64,000 nt of DNA from Streptomyces sp. RKND-216 (GTDB taxonomy: Bacteria > Actinomycetota > Actinomycetes > Streptomycetales > Streptomycetaceae). The notes beneath the pieces are model-generated. The model searched no databases. It saw only the letters and a list, made by a program, of their open reading frames with translations, and had not been told where the DNA came from. How positions within the stretch are numbered: position 1 is the stretch's first letter; every line of letters begins with the position of its first letter. Location: positions 1,366,001 to 1,430,000 of the forward strand of contig NZ_SSBQ01000002.1 of the NCBI RefSeq assembly GCF_004795255.1. The letters are read 5' to 3'. Shown piece after piece: positions 1-10,969 of this stretch. Both the position numbers and the translations under genes were made by a program.

Positions 1-3286
<3,286 letters not shown>

Positions 3287-3402
3287 CGGTTCTCTCTTCC
3301 CGGAGAGTGAGGGTGATGGCGCTCGTGGTGTGGGTGTTGCCGGTGGCTTTGCCAACGGTCTGTGCCGGGTGGGAGGGGTTTGCTCCCGGGCACCGGTGCA
3401 AC

Positions 3403-3436
3403 AAAAAACCCCTCGTGCCGTGAGGCAGGCGAGGGG
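3403..3436 (-). terminator. ilv attenuator (rho-independent type)
   Basis: Read on the minus strand, CCCCTCG pairs with CGAGGGG, an inner GCC pairs with GGC, and a run of six T follows immediately. It lies between the ilv leader peptide (stop at 3476) and ilvB (start 3286), exactly where a transcription attenuator belongs. Ribosome position over the leader's Ile/Leu/Val codons should decide whether this stem forms. Confidence 0.85.
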
Positions 3437-3475
3437 AGCGCGTCGGTGAGGGTCGCGGGGTCTTCGAGGCCCCGT

Positions 3476-3517
3476 TCAGCCGACGCGCTTGCCAAGTACG
3501 AGAATTCGGGTGCGCAT
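3476..3517 (-). CDS. ilvBNC attenuation leader peptide
   Basis: A 13-residue ORF, MRTRILVLGKRVG, starts at ATG 3517 with GGAGGAAGG about 7 nt upstream and ends about 40 nt before the attenuator hairpin. It contains a block Ile-Leu-Val-Leu encoded ATT CTC GTA CTT; ATT, GTA and CTT are rare in this GC-rich genome and should raise sensitivity to charged-tRNA shortage. Leader-peptide attenuation of ilvBNC is known in Streptomyces. An overlapping 79-codon frame from the ATG at 3522 runs into ilvB in the wrong frame and looks spurious. Confidence 0.88.
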   Translation of the reverse strand: MRTRILVLGKRVG

Positions 3518-3549
3518 GGCATGACCTTCCTCCTGGCCCCCTCGGGGTG

Positions 3550-6500
3550 TCAAGTGGGTGGGACGGGTGTCTCAGTATGTGAACTGTACGGTGGTCCGCC
3601 GGAGGGTCCGGCGGAGGGTGCGCCCGGGGAGCCGAGCGCGGAGTGGTGGGTGAGCGGGTCGGGACCGCTCAGGCCGCCGCGACGGACCGGCAGCCTGCCC
3701 GCCGCCACGACGGGACGGTGCCCCCCCGGGTCACCGCCTCGCGAGTCACCCCGGTGCGTCTCCCCCGCGCGCGTGTCCGCTCCTCGCGGTTCACCCGTGT
3801 GCGCCCCGCCCGCCCCACCCACTCCGCATACGGACGGCACGGGGAGCGGATAGCCGCCGACGGTCAGGGCGCGGCGCAGCCGGTGCTCGTCCAGCGCCCC
3901 GGAGAACGCGGCGCCCCGGCCGTGGGTGCAGCCCATCGCGCGCAGGGCGAGCACCTGCTCGGGGAGGTCCACGCCGTCGGCGACGGAGGTGAGTCCGATG
4001 TCGTCGGCGATGCGCAGCAGGCCGGAGGTGATCTTCCGCAGGCGCGGGGACTCCACGAGCCCTTCGACGAGACCCTGGTCGAGGCAGAGCACGTCCAGGG
4101 GGAGGCGCCGGAGCGCGGCGAGCGCCGCGTACCCGCTGCCGATGCCGTCCAGCGCGACCCGGACGCCGTGGTCCCGCAGACCGGTCAGCCGTTGTGCCAG
4201 CTCGTCGAGCGCGGTGCGCGGGTCGCCGACGGAGATCTCCAGCACCAGCCCGCACGGCGGCAGGCCGTGCCGGTCGAGCAGCTCCTCGACGCCGCAGCCC
4301 GGCAGCGCGGCAGCGGTCAGGCCGCGCGCGGACACCCGTACCGTCACCGGGGCGGTCAGGCCGGCGCGGTGCCGGTCGGCGGCCTGGGCGACGGCCTCCG
4401 CGATCAGCCGGCGGCTCCCCGGCGCGGCGCGTTCCCCGGCTCTCTCCAGCCTGGGGCGCCCATCGGTGCGCAGGTACTCGCCGGGGGTGAAGAGGATGCC
4501 CTGCGGTGAACGCCAGCGCGGCTGTGCCGCGACGGCGGTGACGCGCCCGGTGCTCAGCTCGACCACGGGCTGGTGCAGCAGGGCGAAGCCGCCGTCCCGG
4601 GGCCCGTCGGGGGGCGGACCTGCGACGCGTCCGGGTGCCGCGGAGGCGGGGCGTACGGGTGCCGACGCTGCGGCCGGCACAGAGGCGGGCGGGGCGGCGG
4701 GACCGGTGGCCACGGGACGCTCGGGGCCGGGCTGCTGCGGGAGCAGCGGCACTCCGGAGGCGCGCGCTCCGGCCGCCGGTACTTCCGCGGCTGGTACTGC
4801 CGCGGCCTTCGGCCTCGCGGTCGGCGCCTCGCCGGCCGCCGCACGGCGGGTCGCCTGCGGCGTCTGCGGGCGGTGCAACTCGACGCGGTTCTTTCCGGAC
4901 TGCTTCGCGCGATACATGGCGAGGTCCGCGTGGCGCAGCAGGACGGCCGGGGTGACGCCGGACTCCGCGAACGCGACGCCGATGGACGCGGCCACGCGGA
5001 CCTCGGTGCCGTCATGCACCCGGTAGGGCTGGGAGAGGGTGAGCCGCAGCCGGTCCGCGATCTCCAGGACGCGGCGCTCGCGGGCCTCCGTGTCGTGCGC
5101 GGTGGCCGGATCGCCCAGGATCAGCGCGGCGAACTCGTCGCCGCCGAGCCGGGCCGCCGTGTCACCGGCCCGCACCGACTCCCGCAGCCGCTGGGCGGCC
5201 TGCACCAGCAGTTCGTCGCCCGCGTGGTGGCCGACGGTGTCGTTGACCGCCTTGAAGCCGTCCAGGTCGATGTAGAGGACGGCGGTGTCCCCGTCCCCTC
5301 CGCGGCGCCCCGCGACCGCCTGGCGGACGCGGTCGGTGAACAGCGCCCGGTTGGGCAGGTCGGTGAGCGGGTCGTGCGAGGCGTTGTGCTTCAACTGGTC
5401 CTGGAGCCTTACGCGTTCGGTGACGTCGCGGCTATTGAGGATGAGCCCACCCTGGTAGCGGTTGACCGTCGACTCGACGTTGAGCCAGTGGCCGGCGCCG
5501 TGCCGGAAGCGGCACTCGATGCGCGTGGAGTGCTCGGACTCCGGTGGCGCGGCCAGGAAACGACGGATCTCGTGCAACACGCGTGCGAGGTCCTCGGGGT
5601 GGATCAGGGAGGCGAGTTCGGAGCCGACGAGCTGGTCGCCGTCCCGGCCGTAGACGCCGGCGGCGGCGGGCGAGACGTACCGCAGCACGCCGGTGGAGGC
5701 GGCGATCATGATGACGTCGCTGGAGCCCTGCACCAGGGAGCGGAAGTGGTTCTCCTTCTGGGCGAGTTCCTGTGTGAGGGTGATGTTGTCGAGCAGCATG
5801 ATGCCCTGCCGCACCACCAGCGCGAGGACCACGGTGCAGCCCGTCAGGAGCACCACCCGGTCGACGGCGCGCCCATTGAGGGAGTTGTAGATGATGCTGA
5901 GCGTGCAGACGGCTGCGGCCAGATAGGGGGTGAGGGCAGCGAGGGAGCCGGCGAGGGGGCGGCCCTGCGGCTGACGCGCCTGGGCCGCGCGCCCGGCCCC
6001 GGTGTCCGTGCGGGCCGGTTCCCCGCCCTGCGGCGAACGGGCGCGCCCGGCGGCCGCAGCGGGAGCGCCCGCCGAGCGGCGGGCACCGACCCAGGGGGCG
6101 TAGGCGAGGAGCAGCGAGCCGGCGAACCAGCCGGCGTCCAGGAGCTGCCCGGAGCTGTAGTGCTCACGCAGCAGGGGCGAGGTGAACAACGCGTCGCACA
6201 GTACTGTCAGCGCCAGTGCGCCGATCGCGGTGTTGATCGCGGACCGGTCGGCAGCCGTGCGGCGGAAGTGCAGGGCCAGCACCATGCTGACGAGCACGAT
6301 GTCGAGCAGCGGGTAGGTGAGCGTGAGCGCCGCGTAGGCCACCGAGTCGCCCTGCGGGGATGCGGTGTGGGCGAGCGCGAGGGACCAGGAGACGGTCAGC
6401 AGGGAGCCGCCGATGAGCCAGGCGTCGAGGCCGAGGCAGACCCAGCCGGCCCGGGTCACGGGCCGGCTGGCCAGCACCAGCAGGCCCACCACGGCCGGCG

Positions 6501-6915
6501 GCGCGAAGAGCAGGAAGCAGAAGTCGGCGACGGACGGGTGCGGCACGGGCGCCGCGAGCACCACCTCGTACCATCCCCACACGCCGTTGCCCAGCGCCGC
6601 CATGGCGGAGGACAGTGCGAAGAGGTACCAGGCCGGACGGAAGCGGCCGCCGCGTCGCGTACGGGCGTACCAGAAGCAGGAGGCGGCGGCGAGCAGTGCG
6701 GCTGCGGCGAGGCCGAAGTCCCCCATGATCAGGGCCATGCGGGGGGAACCCCAGCCGAAGGCGGCGCCGGTGGCGTAGGCGCCGCAGACGGCGGCGAGCA
6801 GGAGTCGCGGTCCGGCGCCGCAGCGGGGGGCCGGAGGGACGTCAGCGCCGTCCCCGCCGGCCGCGCCGTGCACCTTGGGCCGCGCCCAGGTGCCGGGGCC
6901 GCCCTGGGTGTTCAC
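3550..6915 (-). CDS. cdgF: Membrane PAS-GGDEF protein with degenerate EAL domain
   Basis: Likely diguanylate cyclase and c-di-GMP signalling protein (1,121 residues). The order is about ten hydrophobic segments (residues ~20-380), a PAS domain (~385-510, ENHFRSLVQGSSDVI), GGDEF (~520-690), a Pro/Ala linker, an EAL-like domain (~780-1020) and a low-complexity tail. The cyclase site is intact ([11 protein letters not shown], ~591) and is preceded by an RAGD inhibitory-site motif five residues away. The EAL half is not intact: VAAQPRW replaces EAL-R-W, LDGIGSG replaces DDFGTG, LCLD replaces LKID and VADGVD replaces AEGVE. I chose GTG 6915 (GGGAGG upstream); GTG 6978 is the alternative. The name follows position beside ilvB (SCO5511-type locus, from memory). 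The ~296 bp to the next gene show no clear feature. Confidence 0.82.
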   Translation of the reverse strand: MNTQGGPGTWARPKVHGAAGGDGADVPPAPRCGAGPRLLLAAVCGAYATGAAFGWGSPRMALIMGDFGLAAAALLAAASCFWYARTRRGGRFRPAWYLFALSSAMAALGNGVWGWYEVVLAAPVPHPSVADFCFLLFAPPAVVGLLVLASRPVTRAGWVCLGLDAWLIGGSLLTVSWSLALAHTASPQGDSVAYAALTLTYPLLDIVLVSMVLALHFRRTAADRSAINTAIGALALTVLCDALFTSPLLREHYSSGQLLDAGWFAGSLLLAYAPWVGARRSAGAPAAAAGRARSPQGGEPARTDTGAGRAAQARQPQGRPLAGSLAALTPYLAAAVCTLSIIYNSLNGRAVDRVVLLTGCTVVLALVVRQGIMLLDNITLTQELAQKENHFRSLVQGSSDVIMIAASTGVLRYVSPAAAGVYGRDGDQLVGSELASLIHPEDLARVLHEIRRFLAAPPESEHSTRIECRFRHGAGHWLNVESTVNRYQGGLILNSRDVTERVRLQDQLKHNASHDPLTDLPNRALFTDRVRQAVAGRRGGDGDTAVLYIDLDGFKAVNDTVGHHAGDELLVQAAQRLRESVRAGDTAARLGGDEFAALILGDPATAHDTEARERRVLEIADRLRLTLSQPYRVHDGTEVRVAASIGVAFAESGVTPAVLLRHADLAMYRAKQSGKNRVELHRPQTPQATRRAAAGEAPTARPKAAAVPAAEVPAAGARASGVPLLPQQPGPERPVATGPAAPPASVPAAASAPVRPASAAPGRVAGPPPDGPRDGGFALLHQPVVELSTGRVTAVAAQPRWRSPQGILFTPGEYLRTDGRPRLERAGERAAPGSRRLIAEAVAQAADRHRAGLTAPVTVRVSARGLTAAALPGCGVEELLDRHGLPPCGLVLEISVGDPRTALDELAQRLTGLRDHGVRVALDGIGSGYAALAALRRLPLDVLCLDQGLVEGLVESPRLRKITSGLLRIADDIGLTSVADGVDLPEQVLALRAMGCTHGRGAAFSGALDEHRLRRALTVGGYPLPVPSVCGVGGAGGAHTGEPRGADTRAGETHRGDSRGGDPGGHRPVVAAGRLPVRRGGLSGPDPLTHHSALGSPGAPSAGPSGGPPYSSHTETPVPPT

Positions 6916-7211
6916 CGGTCCTCCCGGGACGGTGGATGCGTCGTCCCGTGCCGGAGGGACCGTCTGCGTACTCCGCACTGTGCGTGCCGCCTTCGGCGGT
7001 TCGTCCCTCGGTCCCGCATGCGCCCGTCGCCCCCCTCGGTGTCCTGGTTCGGCCCCCGACGGGACGATACACCAGATTCGTCACGCAGGGACATACTTCC
7101 GATACAGAACGTGACGACCTGGGGTGATGAGCGGCTCCCGTGCTGCGGGACGTGACAAGCGCGCGGGCGCAGGGGCGTCGCCCCGTCACTCCCCCTCGCC
7201 CCCTCATCCCG

Positions 7212-8201
7212 TCACCTCTCGCCCTGCTCCCTCCCCGCGGTCGCGACGACGTGCTCGACCTGCTCGCCGGCGACCCAGCGGGTCAACTGGGCCCGCAGCA
7301 TCCGCTTCGCGCGGGGCAGGAACGCGCTCGTGGGACCGCCCACGTGCGGGCTGATCAGCACGCCGGGCGCCCGCCACAGCGGGTGCTCCGAGGGCAGCGG
7401 CTCCGGGTCGGTGACGTCCAGGGCTGCTCGCAGCCGACCGGACTCCAGCTCGACGAGCAGCGCCTCGGTGTCGACCACTCCCCCGCGCGCGATGTTGACC
7501 AGCAGGGCCCCGTCCCGCATGCGGCCGAGGAATCCCGTTCCGGCCAGGCCGCGGGTCTCGTCGGTCAGCGGGGTGCACAGGATCACGACGTCGGCGCGCG
7601 GCAGCAGTTCCGCCACCTCGGCGAGCGCGTGCACCGGGCCGCGCGCCGTGGTGCGCGCCGTACGCGCGACCCGCAGCACCTCGGCGACCTCGAACGGCAG
7701 CAACCGGTCCTCGATGGCCGCGCCGATCGCGCCGTAGCCCACGATCAGCACGGTCCGGTCGGCCAGCGCCGGGTAGATGCCCTGGAGCCAGTCGCCGGAC
7801 GGCTGGGCGCGGACGAACTCCGGGATGCGGCGCAACGAGGCCAGCGTGAGGGCGAGGGCGAGCTCGGCGGTGCTCGCGTCGTGCACGCCGCGGGCGTTGC
7901 ACAGCACGGTGCCCTCGGGCAGCCCCGGGACGGCGGGCACGACGTGGTCGATGCCCGCGGTGAGGGTCTGCACCACCCTAACGTGCGTCATGTCCGGCAG
8001 CGGGCGTGCGGCGACGACCGGGCCCTTCATGTACGGCACCACGTAGAAGCCGCAGCGCGCCGGGTCGGCGGGGAACTCCTCAGCGCCGTCCCAGAAGTGG
8101 TACGCCGGCCCCTCGGGCAGACCGTCGATCTCGGCGGGCGGTACGGGCAGCCACACGTCCGTGGCCTGCTGTGCGATGGTCGCGGAGGTATCGGAAGCCA
8201 T
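7212..8201 (-). CDS. D-isomer-specific 2-hydroxyacid dehydrogenase
   Basis: NAD(P)H-dependent oxidoreductase of the 2-hydroxyacid dehydrogenase family (329 residues); the substrate is not determinable. The nucleotide fold is marked by VLIVGYGAIGAAIEDR. The catalytic Arg lies in LLVNIARGGVVDTEAL, the Glu in DVTDPEPLPSEHPLW and the His in LISPHVGGPTSAF, so all three catalytic positions are present. The ATG at 8201 has no obvious ribosome binding site, which suits leaderless translation, common in actinobacteria. It is divergent from the aldo/keto reductase with an 83-bp gap, so the two probably share a promoter region. It could act as a hydroxypyruvate/glyoxylate reductase or on a longer 2-keto acid. 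Confidence 0.85.
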   Translation of the reverse strand: MASDTSATIAQQATDVWLPVPPAEIDGLPEGPAYHFWDGAEEFPADPARCGFYVVPYMKGPVVAARPLPDMTHVRVVQTLTAGIDHVVPAVPGLPEGTVLCNARGVHDASTAELALALTLASLRRIPEFVRAQPSGDWLQGIYPALADRTVLIVGYGAIGAAIEDRLLPFEVAEVLRVARTARTTARGPVHALAEVAELLPRADVVILCTPLTDETRGLAGTGFLGRMRDGALLVNIARGGVVDTEALLVELESGRLRAALDVTDPEPLPSEHPLWRAPGVLISPHVGGPTSAFLPRAKRMLRAQLTRWVAGEQVEHVVATAGREQGER

Positions 8202-8284
8202 GGCCAGAGGCTATGCGAAACGTCGGCGGAGCCACCCGCTAGTTTGGTGCCGTCGGAGCGGACGCGGGGAGGAGTGGCGGCCAG

Positions 8285-9280
8285 GTGGAGCGCAGGACGA
8301 TCGGTGCCGCCGCACTGGAGGTGGGGGCCGTCGGCCTCGGCTGCATGCCGATGAGCTGGGCCTACTCCACCTCGGAGCAGGACGGCGAGTCGTCGCTGCG
8401 CACGGTGCACACCGCTCTGGACCGGGGGTCCACGCTGCTGGACACCGCCGACATGTACGGCCCGTTCACCAATGAGCTGCTGCTCGGACGGGTGCTGAAG
8501 GAGCGGCGCGGGGACGCGTTCGTCTCCACCAAATGCGGCCTGCTGGTGGGCGACCAGCACATCGTCGCCAACGGCCGCCCGGGGTACGTGAAACGGGCTT
8601 GCGACGCCTCGTTGCGCAGGCTGCAGACGGACGTGATCGACCTCTACCACCTGCACCGCGCCGACCCGGAGGTTCCCGTCGAGGAGACCTGGGGCGCGAT
8701 GGCGGAGCTGGTGCGGGCGGGCAAGGTGCGGGCGCTCGGGCTCAGCGCGATGGGCGCCCGCGCCGACCGGCGCCCCGGCACGGGCATCCACGAGGCGACG
8801 CTGCACCTGCTGCACCGGGTCCAGCAGGTCTTCCCCGTGAGCAGCGTGCAGGCGGAGCTGTCGGTCTGGTCGCGGGAGGCGCTGGACGCGCTGCTGCCGT
8901 GGTGCGAATCGCGCGGGGTCGGATTCCTCGCCGCGATGCCGCTGGGCAACGGCTACCTGACCGGCACGCTGACCACCGGCGGCGGTTTCGAGGCGGACGA
9001 CGTACGCGCCCGGCACCCGCGGTTCACCGGCGAGATGATGGCCGCGAACCAGCCGCTGGTGGCCGGGCTCCGGAGGGTCGCCCAGCGCCACGGCGAGGCG
9101 ACGCCGGCGCAGGTGGCGCTGGCCTGGCTGCTCACGCGCGGGCGTCACGTGGTACCGGTGCCGGGGGCGAAGAAGGCGCGCTGGGCTGCGGAGAACGCGG
9201 CGGCCGCCGGTCTGCGCCTCACCGCGGAGGACCTGCTGGAGATCGACACGCTGCCGCCCGCGCAGGGCTCGTGGGACTGA
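8285..9280 (+). CDS. Aldo/keto reductase
   Basis: NADPH-dependent carbonyl reductase of the AKR superfamily (331 residues, usual length). The tetrad is visible: Asp53 and Tyr58 in LLDTADMYG, Lys83 in VSTKCG and His124 in DLYHLHRAD. The C-terminal cofactor region includes VPVPGAKKARWAAENAAAA. The GTG at 8285 follows GGGGAGGA by about 11 nt. It is divergent from the hydroxyacid dehydrogenase and upstream of the sugar-dehydrogenase-like lipoprotein gene by 100 bp. The physiological substrate is unknown. Confidence 0.9.
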   Translation: MERRTIGAAALEVGAVGLGCMPMSWAYSTSEQDGESSLRTVHTALDRGSTLLDTADMYGPFTNELLLGRVLKERRGDAFVSTKCGLLVGDQHIVANGRPGYVKRACDASLRRLQTDVIDLYHLHRADPEVPVEETWGAMAELVRAGKVRALGLSAMGARADRRPGTGIHEATLHLLHRVQQVFPVSSVQAELSVWSREALDALLPWCESRGVGFLAAMPLGNGYLTGTLTTGGGFEADDVRARHPRFTGEMMAANQPLVAGLRRVAQRHGEATPAQVALAWLLTRGRHVVPVPGAKKARWAAENAAAAGLRLTAEDLLEIDTLPPAQGSWD

Positions 9281-9380
9281 CGCGGCCCCGGGAGCCGCGG
9301 CATGTGGTCTGCTGGAGGGGGAAGCGCTCACCGGTGACGGACCGTCGGTGACCGCCCGGCGACGTCAGGAGGCACTGATC

Positions 9381-10568
9381 GTGGGGACGCATCGACCGGC
9401 CGGACAACCGGACCGGGCACGCACCCGTACGGCCTGCGCGGCCGCGCTCGCGGCGTTCGCGCTGTTCGCGGCGGGCTGCTCCGCGGAGGACGGCGCGCAG
9501 CCGGACGAGGGCCGCACCGGGCAGGGCGGGCCCACGACGTCCGGATCGGCGTCGCCGACCCGCGACGCGCCGCCGGCGAAGGGCTCGGTCGACGTCGGGA
9601 GCACCGTCGCGACCGACCTGCGGTCCCCGTGGGGTCTGGCGCCGCTGCCGAACGGCGATCTGCTGGTCTCCTCCCGGGACACCGGGGAGATCGTGCACGT
9701 CGACGGGGAGACGGGGAAGAAGACCCCGGCGGGTGGTGTGCCCGGCGCCGAACCGGGCGGCGAGGGCGGCCTGCTGGGCATCGCCCTCCCTCGCGACGAC
9801 GCCCGCAGCCTGTACGCGTACGTGACGACGGCGTCCGACAACCGCGTGGTGCGGATGCGGTACGACGACCGCGCCCCGGCCGGTGAACGGCTGAGCGCCC
9901 CCGACACCGTCTACAAGGGCATCCCCAAGGGCGCCATCCACAACGGCGGCCGGATCGCCTTCGGCCCGGACGGCATGCTGTACGTCGGCACCGGAGAAAC
10001 CGGCGACGAAGGGCTCGCGCAGGACGCGTCCTCCCCGGCCGGCAAGATCCTGCGCATGACCCCCGAGGGCGAGCCCCCCGCGAAGGGCAATCCCCGGGAC
10101 GACTCGGTCGTCTACTCCTCCGGCCACCGGAACGTGCAGGGGCTCGCGTGGGACGAGGACGGCCGGTTGTGGGCCGCGGAGTTCGGACAGAACACCTGGG
10201 ACGAGCTCAATCGCATCGAGGCCGGCGGAAACTACGGCTGGCCGGAGGTCGAGGGGAAGGCCGGGGAAGAGGGCTTCGTCGACCCGGTCGCGCAGTGGCG
10301 TCCGTCCGAGGCGTCGCCCAGCGGGGTCGCCGTCGCCGAGGGCTCGGTGTGGATGGCCGGCCTGCGCGGCGAACGGCTCTGGCGCATCCCGCTGAACGGC
10401 GGGGAACCCTCGGCAGCCCCTCAGGCGTTCCTGGAAGGCGAGTACGGGCGACTGCGCACCGTCGTGGCCGACGGCGACGGCGGGCTGTGGCTGGTCACCA
10501 ACGAGACGGACACGCGCGGCACCCCCGAAGAGGGTGACGACCGTATCCTGAGGTTGACGGTGCGCTGA
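9381..10568 (+). CDS. PQQ-dependent sugar dehydrogenase-like lipoprotein
   Basis: Predicted exported lipoprotein of the glucose/sorbosone dehydrogenase beta-propeller family (395 residues). It has a signal peptide with lipobox LFAAGCS, a Thr/Gly/Pro-rich spacer, then a six-bladed propeller: SPWGLAPLPNGDLLVSSRD, GGEGGLLGIALP, GAIHNGGRIAFGPDGMLYV, SGHRNVQGLAWD and ELNRIEAGGNYGWPEVEG are hallmark segments. Family members oxidise aldose sugars with PQQ, but many bacterial ones have no proven activity. The GTG at 9381 (AGGAGG 8 nt upstream) is preferred over the GTG at 9348, which lacks a good Shine-Dalgarno sequence. A DUF6191-type gene follows 70 bp downstream. Confidence 0.88.
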   Translation: MGTHRPAGQPDRARTRTACAAALAAFALFAAGCSAEDGAQPDEGRTGQGGPTTSGSASPTRDAPPAKGSVDVGSTVATDLRSPWGLAPLPNGDLLVSSRDTGEIVHVDGETGKKTPAGGVPGAEPGGEGGLLGIALPRDDARSLYAYVTTASDNRVVRMRYDDRAPAGERLSAPDTVYKGIPKGAIHNGGRIAFGPDGMLYVGTGETGDEGLAQDASSPAGKILRMTPEGEPPAKGNPRDDSVVYSSGHRNVQGLAWDEDGRLWAAEFGQNTWDELNRIEAGGNYGWPEVEGKAGEEGFVDPVAQWRPSEASPSGVAVAEGSVWMAGLRGERLWRIPLNGGEPSAAPQAFLEGEYGRLRTVVADGDGGLWLVTNETDTRGTPEEGDDRILRLTVR

Positions 10569-10638
10569 GCGCGCACCGGGCCGAGGGACACGACGCGCGC
10601 ACACGACGTTGCCCGGAGCGGGCACGGGGAGGGCTGGC

Positions 10639-10875
10639 ATGGACCTGGGTGCGGTCAACGAGCTGTTCAACCCGAGCGCCAAGCACACCGAGGACGAGCG
10701 GCAGCGGCTGGAGCACACCCGCGTCGCCGAGGGCGACCACGAGCCGGGCTGCGGTCCGGTCGACCTCGACTCCGGCACGGTCCTGATGGTGCCGTCGGAC
10801 GCCGGCATGATCCTTCCGCCGAAGGTTCGAGTGGAGGAGCAGGCCGAGGACGACGAGGACGAGCCGGAGGTCTGA
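10639..10875 (+). CDS. Small acidic protein of the DUF6191 type
   Basis: A 78-residue protein beginning MDLGAVNELFNPSAKHTEDE. The pattern ELF-P--KHTEDER-RL followed by D-GCGP-DL-SG-V is that of small actinobacterial proteins I associate with DUF6191; function is unknown. The C-terminus is strongly acidic (EDDEDEPEV). The ATG at 10639 has GGGGAGGG five nt upstream. It probably shares a transcript with the sugar-dehydrogenase-like gene. No membrane segment or catalytic motif is visible. Confidence 0.75.
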   Translation: MDLGAVNELFNPSAKHTEDERQRLEHTRVAEGDHEPGCGPVDLDSGTVLMVPSDAGMILPPKVRVEEQAEDDEDEPEV

Positions 10876-10936
10876 ACGGCCCGACGCTGAACGCCCGGAC
10901 GTCGGAACGCCCCGGCGTCCGAACGGCCCGGGCGCC
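10874..10936. repeat. Four degenerate 15-16 bp tandem units
   Basis: After the small acidic gene, GAACG followed by a C-rich segment recurs at 10874, 10889, 10905 and 10921, a 15-16 bp period. CGGACG and CGTCCG in the array can pair, so it may double as the terminator between this gene and the convergent LuxR gene. Confidence 0.45.
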
Positions 10937-10969
10937 CCCGGGGGTGTGGTCCCGCGCACCGTCCGCCGG

